Shown here in pieces: positions 8,546 through 17,322 of a stretch of DNA of 40,183 nucleotides. Origin of the DNA: an uncultured Verrucomicrobia subdivision 3 bacterium (GTDB lineage Bacteria > Verrucomicrobiota > Verrucomicrobiia > Limisphaerales > UBA11358); the NCBI GenBank assembly GCA_903884535.1, contig CAISEZ010000086.1:1-40183 (forward strand), in the 5' to 3' direction. The notes beneath the pieces were generated by a model that saw only the letters and a program-made list of their open reading frames with translations, ran no database searches and was not told the origin of the DNA. Position 1 is the stretch's first letter. Every line of letters begins with the position of its first letter. Position numbers and translations under genes: made by a program.

Positions 8546-8621
8546 GCCCATGTAGCTCAGTTGGTAGAGCACGTCCTTGGTAAGGACGAGGTCATCAGTT
8601 CAATCCTGATCATGGGCTCCA
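8546..8621 (+). tRNA. tRNA-Thr (GGU anticodon)
   Basis: A complete cloverleaf is readable. The acceptor stem is GCCCATG/CATGGGC, the D-arm is gctcagttggtagagc, the anticodon arm is cgtcc-ttggtaa-ggacg giving anticodon GGT, and the T-arm contains ttcaatc. The discriminator T and an encoded CCA (8619-8621) end the gene. Thr-tRNA directly before tuf is the classical bacterial arrangement. Confidence 0.97.
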
Positions 8622-8653
8622 TTTAAAACAAAAACACGCAACGAACAAACAGT

Positions 8654-9841
8654 ATGGCCAAAGAGCAATTTCAAAGAACCAAACCGCACGTCAACGTCGG
8701 CACCATCGGTCACGTTGACCACGGCAAATCCACTCTCACGGCGGCAATCGTCCACGTGCAGTCCAAAAAAGGTCTGGCGACGCCCATCTCGTATGCCTCG
8801 ATCACCAAGGGCGGCACCGTTCGTGACGACACGAAGACCGTGACCATCGCGGTGTCGCACGTCGAATACGAATCGCCCAAGCGCCATTACGCGCACGTTG
8901 ACTGCCCCGGCCATGCGGATTATGTGAAAAACATGATCACCGGTGCCGCGCAGATGGACGGTGCGATTCTGGTGGTCAGCGCCGCGGACGGCCCGATGCC
9001 GCAGACGCGCGAACATATTTTGCTCGCCCGCCAGGTCGGTGTTCCGAGCATCATCGTCTGCCTGAACAAGGTTGATTTGGCCGACGCTGATTTGCTCGAA
9101 CTCATCGAAATGGAAATCCGTGACCTGCTCACGAAGTATGGTTTCCCCGGCGAAACGACGCCGATCATCCGCGCCTCCGCCACGGCGGCTCTTAACGGCA
9201 CGCCGGAAGGCGAAGCGCAAATCGCTGCGCTGCTCGAAGCGCTCGATACTTTTATTCCTGACCCGGTTCGCGAAGTGGACAAGCCCTTTTTGATGTGCGT
9301 CGAAGACGTGTTCACCATTGAAGGTCGTGGCACGGTTGTCACCGGTCGCGTCGAACGCGGTGTGCTCAAGAAGATGGAAGAAGTCGAGATCGTCGGCTTG
9401 AAAGACACGCGCAAGACCACGGCGACGGACATCGAAATGTTCCGCAAGCTTTTGGATTCGGCGAGCGCCGGCGACAACGTCGGTGTGCTGCTGCGCGGCA
9501 CGACGAAAGACGATGTGGAACGCGGCATGGTTTTGGCCAAGCCCGGTTCCATCAAGCCGCACACGAAGTTCAAGGCGGAAGTTTACGTTTTGTCCAAAGA
9601 TGAAGGTGGCCGTCACACGCCGTTCTTCACGAACTACCGTCCGCAATTTTATTTCCGCACCTCCGATGTCACCGGCACGCTCACGCTGCCGACGGGCGTC
9701 GAAATGGTGATGCCGGGCGACAACGTCTCGGTGGACATCGAAATGCAGAAGCCGGTCGCGATGGAAAAAGGTCAGCGCTTCGCGATTCGCGAAGGTGGCC
9801 GCACCATCGGTGCCGGTCGTGTGTCCGACGTCATCAGCTAA
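8654..9841 (+). CDS. tuf: Translation elongation factor Tu
   Basis: EF-Tu delivers aminoacyl-tRNA to the ribosome using GTP. The G domain shows the P-loop GHVDHGKS (19-26), [13 protein letters not shown] and the SA motif, and domains 2 and 3 are well conserved up to the C-terminal [10 protein letters not shown]. The 395-residue length is normal. The odd part is switch I. From Y47 it reads [21 protein letters not shown], whereas nearly all bacterial EF-Tu have an APEEKARGITIN type of loop. The threonine that contacts Mg2+/GTP (Thr61 in E. coli) appears to be kept as T64, but the preceding Arg-Gly is Lys-Thr. This may be a lineage feature. The gene follows tRNA-Thr by 32 bases and is closed by an intrinsic terminator. 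Confidence 0.98.
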   Translation: MAKEQFQRTKPHVNVGTIGHVDHGKSTLTAAIVHVQSKKGLATPISYASITKGGTVRDDTKTVTIAVSHVEYESPKRHYAHVDCPGHADYVKNMITGAAQMDGAILVVSAADGPMPQTREHILLARQVGVPSIIVCLNKVDLADADLLELIEMEIRDLLTKYGFPGETTPIIRASATAALNGTPEGEAQIAALLEALDTFIPDPVREVDKPFLMCVEDVFTIEGRGTVVTGRVERGVLKKMEEVEIVGLKDTRKTTATDIEMFRKLLDSASAGDNVGVLLRGTTKDDVERGMVLAKPGSIKPHTKFKAEVYVLSKDEGGRHTPFFTNYRPQFYFRTSDVTGTLTLPTGVEMVMPGDNVSVDIEMQKPVAMEKGQRFAIREGGRTIGAGRVSDVIS

Positions 9842-9860
9842 AAACTGAAGCAATGTATCG

Positions 9861-9896
9861 GGAGCGCGGAGTCAAAAATCTCCGTGCTCCATTTTT
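9861..9896 (+). terminator. Intrinsic terminator after tuf
   Basis: An 11-bp stem with one G-T wobble (GGAGCGCGGAG at 9861-9871 with CTCCGTGCTCC at 9880-9890) encloses an 8-base loop and is followed by ATTTTTG. It lies 20 bases after the tuf stop, so tRNA-Trp and secE may have a separate promoter or receive read-through. Confidence 0.8.
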
Positions 9897-9926
9897 GTCC
9901 CGAAATTAATGCGGTTTTGGACGGAT

Positions 9927-10002
9927 ACGGCAGTAGCTCAATTGGTAGAGTAGTGGTCTCCAAAACCATTGGTTGCAGGTTCAAGTCCTGCCTGCCGTGC
10001 CA
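9927..10002 (+). tRNA. tRNA-Trp (CCA anticodon)
   Basis: The acceptor stem ACGGCAG (9927-9933) pairs with CTGCCGT (9992-9998). The anticodon arm gtggt-ctccaaa-accat gives anticodon CCA, the T-arm is gcagg-ttcaagt-cctgc, the discriminator is G and CCA is encoded (10000-10002). Trp-tRNA directly upstream of secE is a conserved bacterial arrangement. Confidence 0.97.
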
Positions 10003-10014
10003 GTCTGCGAACTT

Positions 10015-10104
10015 GGAGAGGTGGCAGAGTGGTCTATCGCGGCGGTCTTGAAAACCGCTTTGGGCGAAAGCCCAACGGGGGTTCGAATCCCTCCCTCTCC
10101 GCCA
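10015..10104 (+). tRNA. tRNA-Ser (UGA anticodon)
   Basis: This is a class II tRNA with acceptor stem GGAGAGG/CCTCTCC, anticodon arm gcggt-cttgaaa-accgc giving anticodon TGA, a long variable arm (tttgggcgaaagcccaac) and an encoded CCA (10102-10104). It lies 12 bases after tRNA-Trp, so the two are probably processed from one transcript. A serine tRNA between tRNA-Trp and secE is less usual than tRNA-Trp alone. Confidence 0.97.
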
Positions 10105-10178
10105 GCCTTCAGGGCTGCGAATTGGGGCGAAGTCAGAAATAACGCCGCGAGCTTCGGCCCGGCCAGCTAGAAAATATT

Positions 10179-10430
10179 GTGAACGACTGGATACATATTG
10201 GAATTTGGGCGGTGGTGATTGGCGCTGTCTTCGGCTACCTCTGGTGGCAGGGACAGATCCAGCGCTTGGCCGTTTATGTTCAGGAAACCCGCGAGGAACT
10301 GAAAAAATGTTCCTGGCCGAGCTGGGAGGAATTAAAAGGTTCCACCGCCCTGATCATGGTTGCGGTCGCGCTGCTCGGCGGCTTTATTGTGGTCGTTGAT
10401 CGTATTTTGTTTTACGTCTTTATCCGCTAG
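10179..10430 (+). CDS. secE: Preprotein translocase subunit SecE
   Basis: This is the small essential SecYEG subunit that clamps SecY. The conserved amphipathic segment YVQETREELKKCSWPSWEELKG (about 32-53) precedes the essential C-terminal membrane helix (about 58-80). An additional hydrophobic segment at the N-terminus (about residues 4-22) predicts two membrane helices, intermediate between the one-helix minimal form and the three-helix E. coli form. The start is a GTG at 10179. The next gene, nusG, begins 8 bases after the stop, the standard secE-nusG pair. Confidence 0.95.
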   Translation: MNDWIHIGIWAVVIGAVFGYLWWQGQIQRLAVYVQETREELKKCSWPSWEELKGSTALIMVAVALLGGFIVVVDRILFYVFIR

Positions 10431-10438
10431 AGAATTTC

Positions 10439-10984
10439 ATGCGCAACCAGTGGTTCATCATCCAGACGCTTTCCGGCCAGGAACACAAGGTCAAGGAAAG
10501 CATTGAGAAACGCGTCAAGACGGACGAGATGCAGGACTACGTCAAAGAAGTCCTCGTCCCGATGGAAAAAGTCGTCGAAGTGCGCAACCAGAAAAAAACC
10601 GTGTCCAACCGCAAGTTGTGGCCGGGCTACGTTTTTGTGGACATGGTGTTGCTCGACGACAACAACCGCGTGATTGAGCAGCCGTGGTATTTCATCCGCG
10701 AGACGCAGGGCGTCATCGGCTTTTTGAGCGATCCGCCGCAGGCGACGCCAACCGAGGAAGTGGATGCGATCAAGGCGCAGATTTCGGTTTCCGAAGACAC
10801 GGAAAAACCGAAGGTGAATTTTGCTGTGGCTGAGACGGTCAAGATCAACAACGGTCCCTTCCTGAATTTCAGCGGTGTGATCGAGGAAATTGATCCGGAA
10901 CGCGGCAAGTTGAAAGTGACGGTCAATATTTTCGGACGGAATACGCCGGTGGAACTCGAATACTGGCAGGTTGAAAAAGCTTAA
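10439..10984 (+). CDS. nusG: Transcription termination/antitermination factor NusG
   Basis: This is the housekeeping NusG, which binds the RNA polymerase clamp and links it to Rho or the ribosome. The NGN domain (about 1-120) has [21 protein letters not shown] and the [10 protein letters not shown] signature. The C-terminal KOW domain (about 128-181) has [22 protein letters not shown]. The length of 181 residues is standard. Its place between secE and rplK is canonical. It should not be confused with the NusG-like paralogue at 36147-36791 in the exopolysaccharide operon. Confidence 0.97.
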   Translation: MRNQWFIIQTLSGQEHKVKESIEKRVKTDEMQDYVKEVLVPMEKVVEVRNQKKTVSNRKLWPGYVFVDMVLLDDNNRVIEQPWYFIRETQGVIGFLSDPPQATPTEEVDAIKAQISVSEDTEKPKVNFAVAETVKINNGPFLNFSGVIEEIDPERGKLKVTVNIFGRNTPVELEYWQVEKA

Positions 10985-10992
10985 TTATTTTT

Positions 10993-11418
10993 ATGGCAAA
11001 GAAAGTTACAGGACAAATTAAATTGCAGATCGCCGCCGGTCAGGCGAATCCCGCGCCGCCCGTCGGCCCGTCGCTCGGTCAGCACGGCGTCAACATTATG
11101 GCGTTCTGCAAAGAATTCAACGCGGTCACCAAAAATGACGCCGGCCTTGTGATTCCGGTGGTTATCACCGTTTATCAAGACAAGTCATTCACGTTCATCA
11201 CCAAGTCGCCGCCGGCGTCCATCCTGCTCAAAAAAGCAGCGGGCATCACGGCCGGCTCCAAGGTGCCGAACAAGGAAAAAGTCGGCAAGGTGACGCGCAA
11301 ACAAATTTTGGAAATCATCAAGATGAAATCCAAAGACATGAATTATTCCACGGAAGAGGCGGCAGTGCGGATTATTTCCGGCACGGCGCGCAGCATGGGA
11401 ATTGATGTCGTCGGTTAA
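10993..11418 (+). CDS. rplK: 50S ribosomal protein L11
   Basis: This 141-residue L11 of the ribosomal GTPase-associated centre has the N-terminal domain signature ([30 protein letters not shown]) and the C-terminal rRNA-binding domain ([19 protein letters not shown] ending in [10 protein letters not shown]). The ATG lies 8 bases after the nusG stop. rplA follows after 55 bases. Confidence 0.98.
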   Translation: MAKKVTGQIKLQIAAGQANPAPPVGPSLGQHGVNIMAFCKEFNAVTKNDAGLVIPVVITVYQDKSFTFITKSPPASILLKKAAGITAGSKVPNKEKVGKVTRKQILEIIKMKSKDMNYSTEEAAVRIISGTARSMGIDVVG

Positions 11419-11473
11419 TCAATAAAACAATCGCGGGAGAATCTTCGGATTCGCTTGCACCGCACCAAAGCAC

Positions 11474-12166
11474 ATGCCCAGTAAACGATTCAAAAAAGCC
11501 CTCGAAGTCGTGGATGCGAAAAAAACGTATCTACTCAAGGAAGCCGTTGGCGTTCTCGCCAAATTTCCGAAAGCAAAATTTAACGAAACCGTTGACCTCG
11601 CGTTCCGCCTCGGCGTGGACCCGAAGCAGTCCGATCAAATGGTTCGTGGCACGGTTCCGTTGCCCCACGGCAGCGGTAAGACTGTTCGCGTTTTGGTGTT
11701 CGCCAAAGGCGCCGCTGCCGAAGCTGCGACTGCCGCCGGTGCGGAATTTGTCGGTTTCGAAGACATGATCGCCAAGTGCGTCGCGGGCTGGTCCGATTTC
11801 GATGTCGCCGTGGCGACGCCGGAAGCGATGATCGAAGTCCGCAAATTGGGCAAGGTGCTCGGGCCGCGCGGTCTAATGCCGAATCCGAAAACCGGCACGG
11901 TGACCGAAGACACGGCCAAGGCTGTGCGCGAAGTCAAAGCGGGCCGCGTCGAATTCAAAATTGACAAAGCGGGAAATGTTCACGTGGTTGTGGGTAAGGC
12001 TTCGTTCAAGCCGGAACAGCTCGAGGAAAACGCCCGCGCGGTGATTGAAGCCGTCGTGAAGGCGCGTCCGAACAGCGTCAAGGGAACCTTTATCAACTCC
12101 TGCACGATTTCAGCGACGATGAGTCCGCCGGTCCGTGTTGACATCCGTGAATTTGCAACCAACTAA
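11474..12166 (+). CDS. rplA: 50S ribosomal protein L1
   Basis: This 230-residue L1 stalk protein has the family signature GKVLGPRGLMPNPKTGTVTED and the conserved RVEFKIDKAGNVHVVVGKASF stretch. In many bacteria L1 also represses its own operon by binding the rplK leader. The 55-base gap before the ATG does not show an obvious L1-like hairpin. Only 5 bases separate its stop from rplJ. Confidence 0.98.
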   Translation: MPSKRFKKALEVVDAKKTYLLKEAVGVLAKFPKAKFNETVDLAFRLGVDPKQSDQMVRGTVPLPHGSGKTVRVLVFAKGAAAEAATAAGAEFVGFEDMIAKCVAGWSDFDVAVATPEAMIEVRKLGKVLGPRGLMPNPKTGTVTEDTAKAVREVKAGRVEFKIDKAGNVHVVVGKASFKPEQLEENARAVIEAVVKARPNSVKGTFINSCTISATMSPPVRVDIREFATN

Positions 12167-12171
12167 ATATC

Positions 12172-12684
12172 ATGCGTGCTGAAAAACAATTTTTGACGAA
12201 CGAATACGTCGCCCGGTTGAATGGTTCGCCGTTCTTTATCGTGGTCGGCTATCAAGGCCTGAAAGTTTCGCATCTCACCGAGCTGCGCAAACGCCTCACT
12301 GTTGCCGGTGCGGAAGTTCATGTCGTGAAGAACACCGTCTTCCGCGTTGCTGCGAAAGAAGCGGGTCTTGCGGACTTGAATGGTTCGCTCACCGGACAAC
12401 TCGCCGTGGTCACCGGCAAGAAAGATATTTCGGCGGCCGCCAAGGCGCTGAAAAATTTCGCCGCCGAGTTCGACAAACTCAAGCTCAAGTTCGGTTATCT
12501 GAACAGCCAGCGTTTGGACGACAAGTCCATCCTCGCCCTAGCGGATCTGCCGAGCCTCGACGTGCTGCGCGCCAAGCTGCTCGGCCTGTTCAACGCGCCG
12601 GCCACCAAGCTCGCGACTTTGATCAATACGCCGGCGACGCAACTCGCCCAGGTCATCAAGGCGAAAGCCGAAAAGGCGGAATAA
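12172..12684 (+). CDS. rplJ: 50S ribosomal protein L10
   Basis: This 170-residue L10 forms the base of the L7/L12 stalk. The N-terminal RNA-binding part includes the typical HVVKNTVFRVAAKEAG segment, and the C-terminal helical spine (about 130-170, LFNAPATKLATLINTPATQLAQVIKAKAEK) carries the sites for L7/L12 dimers. The start is only 5 bases from the rplA stop, so the long rplJ leader used for autoregulation in enterobacteria is absent here. Confidence 0.97.
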   Translation: MRAEKQFLTNEYVARLNGSPFFIVVGYQGLKVSHLTELRKRLTVAGAEVHVVKNTVFRVAAKEAGLADLNGSLTGQLAVVTGKKDISAAAKALKNFAAEFDKLKLKFGYLNSQRLDDKSILALADLPSLDVLRAKLLGLFNAPATKLATLINTPATQLAQVIKAKAEKAE

Positions 12685-12698
12685 TAATTTCCGATGAG

Positions 12699-12726
12699 AG
12701 ATTTGAAGTTTTTAACTTCAGATTTC
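12699..12726. repeat. Heptamer-like repeat/hairpin between rplJ and rplL
   Basis: The 155-base spacer between L10 and L7/L12 contains seven-base units (agatttg, aagtttt, taacttc, agatttc) and, within them, a perfect 7-bp inverted repeat TGAAGTT/AACTTCA (12704-12720) with a 3-base loop. It has no T-run after it. It resembles the heptamer tracts at 5714, 25061 and 36720 more than a designed attenuator, but could affect L10:L12 dosage. Confidence 0.45.
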
Positions 12727-12839
12727 TTGTCGGCGAAACAAACCAACAATAACAAACGTAAATCGTCGGTTCGCAAGCCGTGAACTGAAAACTGCCGGGG
12801 CGCCGGCAAACGACGAGACGACAATAGAAAAGTAATACT

Positions 12840-13223
12840 ATGGCTGACATTGCAAACTTAGTGGAAGAATTGAGCAAGTTGACGGTTATCGAAGCCGCTG
12901 ACTTGGTGAAACAACTGGAAACCAAGTGGGGCGTTTCTGCCGCGGCTCCGGTCGCTGCCGCTGCCGCTGCCGGTGGCGCTGCTGCCGCTGCTCCGGTTGA
13001 AGCGAAAGACACTTTTGATGTGATCCTCGTTTCCGTTCCGGCGGACAAGAAGATCGCGGCCATCAAGGCTGTGCGCGAAGTGAAGACCGGTCTGGGTCTG
13101 GCCGAAGCGAAAGCTTTGGTTGAAGGCGCTCCGAAGCCCGTGCTCGAAGGCGCGAACAAAGCTGATTCCGATGCTGCTAAAAAGAAGCTCGAAGAAGCCG
13201 GCGCGAAAGTCGAAGTCAAGTAA
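12840..13223 (+). CDS. rplL: 50S ribosomal protein L7/L12
   Basis: This 127-residue L7/L12 is the multi-copy stalk protein that recruits translational GTPases. The N-terminal dimerisation part (about 1-32), the Ala-rich hinge (about 36-57) and the C-terminal domain with [20 protein letters not shown] are clear. It is separated from rplJ by 155 bases and is followed at once by an attenuator-like hairpin before rpoB. Confidence 0.98.
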   Translation: MADIANLVEELSKLTVIEAADLVKQLETKWGVSAAAPVAAAAAAGGAAAAAPVEAKDTFDVILVSVPADKKIAAIKAVREVKTGLGLAEAKALVEGAPKPVLEGANKADSDAAKKKLEEAGAKVEVK

Positions 13224-13234
13224 TCTGTCTGACT

Positions 13235-13266
13235 GGGGCGGCGGCGTTTTGCCGTCGCCCCTTTTT
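13235..13266 (+). terminator. Terminator/attenuator between rplL and rpoB
   Basis: The stem GGGGCGGCGGC (13235-13245) pairs with GCCGTCGCCCC (13251-13261) with one G-T wobble, around a 5-base loop, and is followed by TTTTT (13262-13266). It lies 11 bases after the rplL stop. A partial terminator at this place is known in enterobacteria, where it lowers rpoBC expression relative to ribosomal proteins. Confidence 0.8.
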
Positions 13267-13391
13267 CACCCGTTGAATACGGGACAAAATTTTGCGGTTA
13301 ATTGAAATAGCAGTTAGCTAGTTATCGGGTTGGCAAGCTGGCCGTGATTGAACGCGGCGGGCTTGCCTTGTGTCGTTGAATAAACAATTTC

Positions 13392-13412
13392 GGTGCGGCG
13401 TGTTGCCGCACC
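13392..13412 (+). promoter_or_regulatory. rpoB: Hairpin in the rpoB leader
   Basis: GGTGCGGC (13392-13399) and GCCGCACC (13405-13412) form a perfect 8-bp stem with a 5-base loop that ends 16 bases before the rpoB ATG. There is no T-run, so it is more likely a translational or processing element, or a small REP-type repeat, than a terminator. Confidence 0.45.
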
Positions 13413-13428
13413 CAACAGAAAGCCAAAA

Positions 13429-16400
13429 ATGCCATCGCGAGCCACAGAACGTATCAACTTCGGCAAGATCAAGGAAATCATCGCCCCGCCGAACATGATC
13501 GAGTTGCAGACCAATTCCTATCTGGAATTTTTGCAGGCCGATCTGACGTCGTCCAAACGTCAAAAACATGTCGGGCTGGAATCGGTGTTCCGCGAGGTGT
13601 TTCCTATCGTCAGCTATGACGGCAAGGTCACGCTCGATTACAACTCCTACGAGATTGGCGAGCCCAAGATTGACTGGCTCGAATGTCTGCGCGAAGGCCT
13701 GACTTACGGCGCGCCGCTTTACGTCACGTTCCTGTTGAAGGACGAGACCAAGGGTGCCAAGGAAGAAAAAGTGTTCATGGGCGAATTGCCTCTGATGACG
13801 CCGCAAGGCACGTTTGTCATCAACGGCGCGGAGCGCGTCGTCGTTTCGCAGTTGCACCGCTCGCCGGGCATCGCGTTTGAGGCGACCCAGCACACGAACG
13901 GCAAAATGCTCCACAGCTTCCGCGTGATTCCCGATCGCGGTTCCTGGTATGAAGCGCAGTTCGACACGAGCGATTTGCTTTACATTTATCTCGACCGCAA
14001 AAAACGCCGCCGCAAATTTTTGACGACGACGCTGTTTCGCGCGCTGTCATTCCTCGACCATGAGGACAAGGAAAAGGGCAGCAAGTCCAAGGACAACGGC
14101 GGACTGACGCGCGGCTCCGATGAGGAAATTTTGAAGCTGTTCTACACCGTGGAAGATCTCACGATCAAAGAAGCGGAGAAGCTCGAAGATTTGCAGAACC
14201 GCGTGCTCGTGCAGGACGCGGTGGATGAAGAAAAAGGCCTCGTGGTGGCCCGCGCGTTTGAGCCGCTTTCCAAAGCGGTCATCAAGCAGATCGCGGAACT
14301 CGGCGTGACCAAGATCAAGGTCGTGGACACTTCGATCGATGAAGGCATCATCATCAAGTGCCTCAAGAAAGATCCGGCCAAGAACGAAGAAGAAGCGCTA
14401 AAAGATATTTATCGTCGCCTACGCCCTGGGGATCCACCGACGGCGGCGAACTCCCGTGCCTTGCTCAAGCGTTTGTTCTTTGATGAAAAACGTTATGACC
14501 TCGGTCGCGTGGGTCGCTACAAGATCAATCAGAAATTGGGCATGAAGGCGGAAGGCCGCATTCTGACCAAGAACGATTTGGTCGCAGCCACGAAGTATTT
14601 GCTGAAACTGAAAAAAGGTGAAGGCTCGCTGGATGACATTGATCATTTGGGCAGCCGCCGTATCCGCACAGTGGGCGAATTGCTTGCCAACCAGTGCCGC
14701 GTCGGTCTGTCGCGCACCGAACGTTTGGTCAAGGAACGCATGACGTTGTTTGATCAGAGCGTCGAAGCGATGACGCCGCAAAAGCTCATCAATCCGAAAG
14801 CTCTTTCAGCTGTGATCCGCGACTTCTTTGGCCGGAGCCAATTGTCGCAGTTCATGGATCAGATCAACCCGCTCGCCGAATTGACCCACAAACGCCGCTT
14901 GTCGGCGCTTGGGCCGGGCGGTCTCTCGCGTGACCGTGCAGGCTTTGAAGTCCGTGACGTGCATCCGTCGCACTACGGCCGTATTTGTCCGATTGAAACA
15001 CCCGAAGGCCCGAACATAGGTTTGATCGCGTCGCTCGCGACGTTCGCTCGCATCAATGAATTCGGCTTTCTCGAAACGCCTTACCGCAAGGTCAAGGATG
15101 GTCGTGTCACCACGGAAATCGAATATCTCACCGCTGATCGTGAAGAACAGTTCACCGTCGCGCAGGCAAACTCGGTGATGGATGAAAAAGGTCATTTCAC
15201 CACCGACCGCGTCGTCTGTCGCCAACGCGGCGAGTTCGTCGATGTGGAACCGTCGCATGTGCACTTCATGGACGTTTCACCGAAGCAGCTCGTCTCTATC
15301 GCTGCGTCGTTGATTCCGTTCCTCGAACACGATGATGCGAACCGCGCATTGATGGGTTCGAACATGCAACGCCAGGCCGTGCCGCTGCTCGTCACCGAAG
15401 CTCCGCTCGTGGCGACCGGTATCGAAGAACGCGTGGCGCGTGATTCACGTGCCGTTGCGGTCGCCGAAGTCGGTGGCAAAGTTGCTTCCGTCACTGGCAG
15501 CCAGATCATCATCACTGAAGACGGCAAGTTGCCTGAATCGAAAAAGAAAATTAAGAACGATCCGGAGAACGGCGTTTCCGTGGTGCCGATCCGCAAGTTC
15601 ATGCGCTCGAACGCGGCGACCTGCATCAACCAGAAAATTCTGGTGGCGAAGGGCGACACGATCAAGAAAGGTCAGATCCTTGCTGACGGTCCTTGCACGC
15701 AAGGCGGCGAGCTCGCGCTCGGTCGCAATGTGCTCGTGGCGTTCATGCCATGGAACGGTTACAACTTCGAGGACGCGATTCTCATCAGCGAAAAAATCGT
15801 CAAGGACGACATCTTCACTTCGATTCACATCGATGAATTTGAAGTGGCGGCTCGCGATACAAAACTCGGACCGGAAGAAATCACGCGCGACATCCCGAAC
15901 CTCGGCGATGAAGCGTTGAAAAATCTCGGACCGGATGGCGTCATTCGCATCGGTGCGGAAGTCAAGCCGGGCGATATTCTCGTCGGCAAAATCACGCCGA
16001 AGTCTGAAACCGAACTCGCGCCGGAAGAACGTTTGCTCCGCGCCATCTTCGGTGAAAAGGCGGCGGACGTGAAGGATACTTCGCTCAAGGTTCCGTCGGG
16101 CACTTATGGTATTGTGATGGACGTGAAAGTTTCGGCGAAGAAAGATGCCGACCGTGTCACCAAGTCCGTTTCCAGCGAGGAAAAACGTGCTGCGAAACAG
16201 ATCGAGGAAGATCACAAGAAGAAGACCGACGAATTGAGCGACCAGTTGACGGAAGCGTTGAGCAACATTTTGCTCGGCGAAAAGATTCCGCTAGACGTCG
16301 TGAATTCCGAGACCGGCGAAATCATCATCCCGGCGAATCGCAAGATCACCAAGACGCTATTGCGCAAGCTGGCGTTGGTTTACGATCGTATCGAGATTGA

Positions 16401-17310
16401 TCCGTCGCCGATCCGCAACAAGATCAGCGAAATCATCGGCCAGTTCAAAAAACGCTTCGACGATTTGCAGATGCAATACGACGAAGAAATGGAACGCGCC
16501 GAAGCGGGCGAAGGTGTCGAAGCCGGCATCGTGAAGTCCGTGAAAGTTTATGTCGCCTCGAAGCGCAAGCTCTCGGTCGGTGACAAGATGGCCGGTCGCC
16601 ACGGTAACAAGGGTGTTGTCGCGCGCATCGTGAAGGAAGAAGACATGCCGTTCCTCGCGGACGGAACGCCGGTGGAAATCGTATTGAATCCGCTGGGTGT
16701 GCCGAGTCGTATGAACGTCGGACAGGTGCTCGAAACGCACTTGGGCTGGGCGGCGAAATTCTTGAACCTGAAATTTGCCACGCCGGTGTTCGATGGCATG
16801 AAGGAAAAAGAAATTCGCGGCTATCTCAAGCAGGCTGGCCTGCCGGAACATGCGAAGACGCATTTGATCGACGGACGCACCGGTGAAGTGTTCGACCAGG
16901 AAATTGTCGTCGGCTACATCTACATGTTGAAGCTGGGTCACTTGGTCGCGGACAAGATTCATGCCCGCGCAGTCGGTCCGTATTCGCTCGTCACGCAGCA
17001 ACCGCTGGGTGGCAAGGCGCAATACGGCGGTCAGCGCTTCGGCGAAATGGAAGTGTGGGCGATGGAAGCCTACGGCGCGGCTTACACGTTGCAGGAACTC
17101 CTGACCGTGAAGTCCGACGACGTGCAAGGTCGCACACGCATCTACGAAAGCATTGTCAAAGGTGACAACTCGCTCGAAGCCGGCATTCCGGAATCGTTCA
17201 ACGTGCTCGTGAAAGAAATGCAGTCACTCGGCCTCGATGTGAAGGTCGGTTACACCAACCCAGTGGATCAACCCGCTGAAACTGTCGCCGAATTGACGGT
17301 GGTAAACTAA
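13429..17310 (+). CDS. rpoB: DNA-directed RNA polymerase subunit beta
   Basis: This is the core polymerase beta subunit, 1,293 residues from the chosen ATG at 13429 ([13 protein letters not shown]). An in-frame start at 13393 would add 12 unlikely residues and would lie inside the leader hairpin. The rifampicin pocket begins near residue 468 ([31 protein letters not shown]). It keeps the wild-type Asp, His and Ser at the usual resistance positions. Other signatures include [24 protein letters not shown], the [12 protein letters not shown] motif and the C-terminal [19 protein letters not shown]. The rpoC start follows 12 bases after the stop. Confidence 0.98.
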   Translation: MPSRATERINFGKIKEIIAPPNMIELQTNSYLEFLQADLTSSKRQKHVGLESVFREVFPIVSYDGKVTLDYNSYEIGEPKIDWLECLREGLTYGAPLYVTFLLKDETKGAKEEKVFMGELPLMTPQGTFVINGAERVVVSQLHRSPGIAFEATQHTNGKMLHSFRVIPDRGSWYEAQFDTSDLLYIYLDRKKRRRKFLTTTLFRALSFLDHEDKEKGSKSKDNGGLTRGSDEEILKLFYTVEDLTIKEAEKLEDLQNRVLVQDAVDEEKGLVVARAFEPLSKAVIKQIAELGVTKIKVVDTSIDEGIIIKCLKKDPAKNEEEALKDIYRRLRPGDPPTAANSRALLKRLFFDEKRYDLGRVGRYKINQKLGMKAEGRILTKNDLVAATKYLLKLKKGEGSLDDIDHLGSRRIRTVGELLANQCRVGLSRTERLVKERMTLFDQSVEAMTPQKLINPKALSAVIRDFFGRSQLSQFMDQINPLAELTHKRRLSALGPGGLSRDRAGFEVRDVHPSHYGRICPIETPEGPNIGLIASLATFARINEFGFLETPYRKVKDGRVTTEIEYLTADREEQFTVAQANSVMDEKGHFTTDRVVCRQRGEFVDVEPSHVHFMDVSPKQLVSIAASLIPFLEHDDANRALMGSNMQRQAVPLLVTEAPLVATGIEERVARDSRAVAVAEVGGKVASVTGSQIIITEDGKLPESKKKIKNDPENGVSVVPIRKFMRSNAATCINQKILVAKGDTIKKGQILADGPCTQGGELALGRNVLVAFMPWNGYNFEDAILISEKIVKDDIFTSIHIDEFEVAARDTKLGPEEITRDIPNLGDEALKNLGPDGVIRIGAEVKPGDILVGKITPKSETELAPEERLLRAIFGEKAADVKDTSLKVPSGTYGIVMDVKVSAKKDADRVTKSVSSEEKRAAKQIEEDHKKKTDELSDQLTEALSNILLGEKIPLDVVNSETGEIIIPANRKITKTLLRKLALVYDRIEIDPSPIRNKISEIIGQFKKRFDDLQMQYDEEMERAEAGEGVEAGIVKSVKVYVASKRKLSVGDKMAGRHGNKGVVARIVKEEDMPFLADGTPVEIVLNPLGVPSRMNVGQVLETHLGWAAKFLNLKFATPVFDGMKEKEIRGYLKQAGLPEHAKTHLIDGRTGEVFDQEIVVGYIYMLKLGHLVADKIHARAVGPYSLVTQQPLGGKAQYGGQRFGEMEVWAMEAYGAAYTLQELLTVKSDDVQGRTRIYESIVKGDNSLEAGIPESFNVLVKEMQSLGLDVKVGYTNPVDQPAETVAELTVVN

Positions 17311-17322
17311 GGAAATTTGCGT

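Noticed and set aside
10015..10104. tRNA-Ser as an attachment site of an integrated element
   Set aside because: No integrase, no repeated tRNA 3' end and no foreign genes follow; secE-nusG continues normally.
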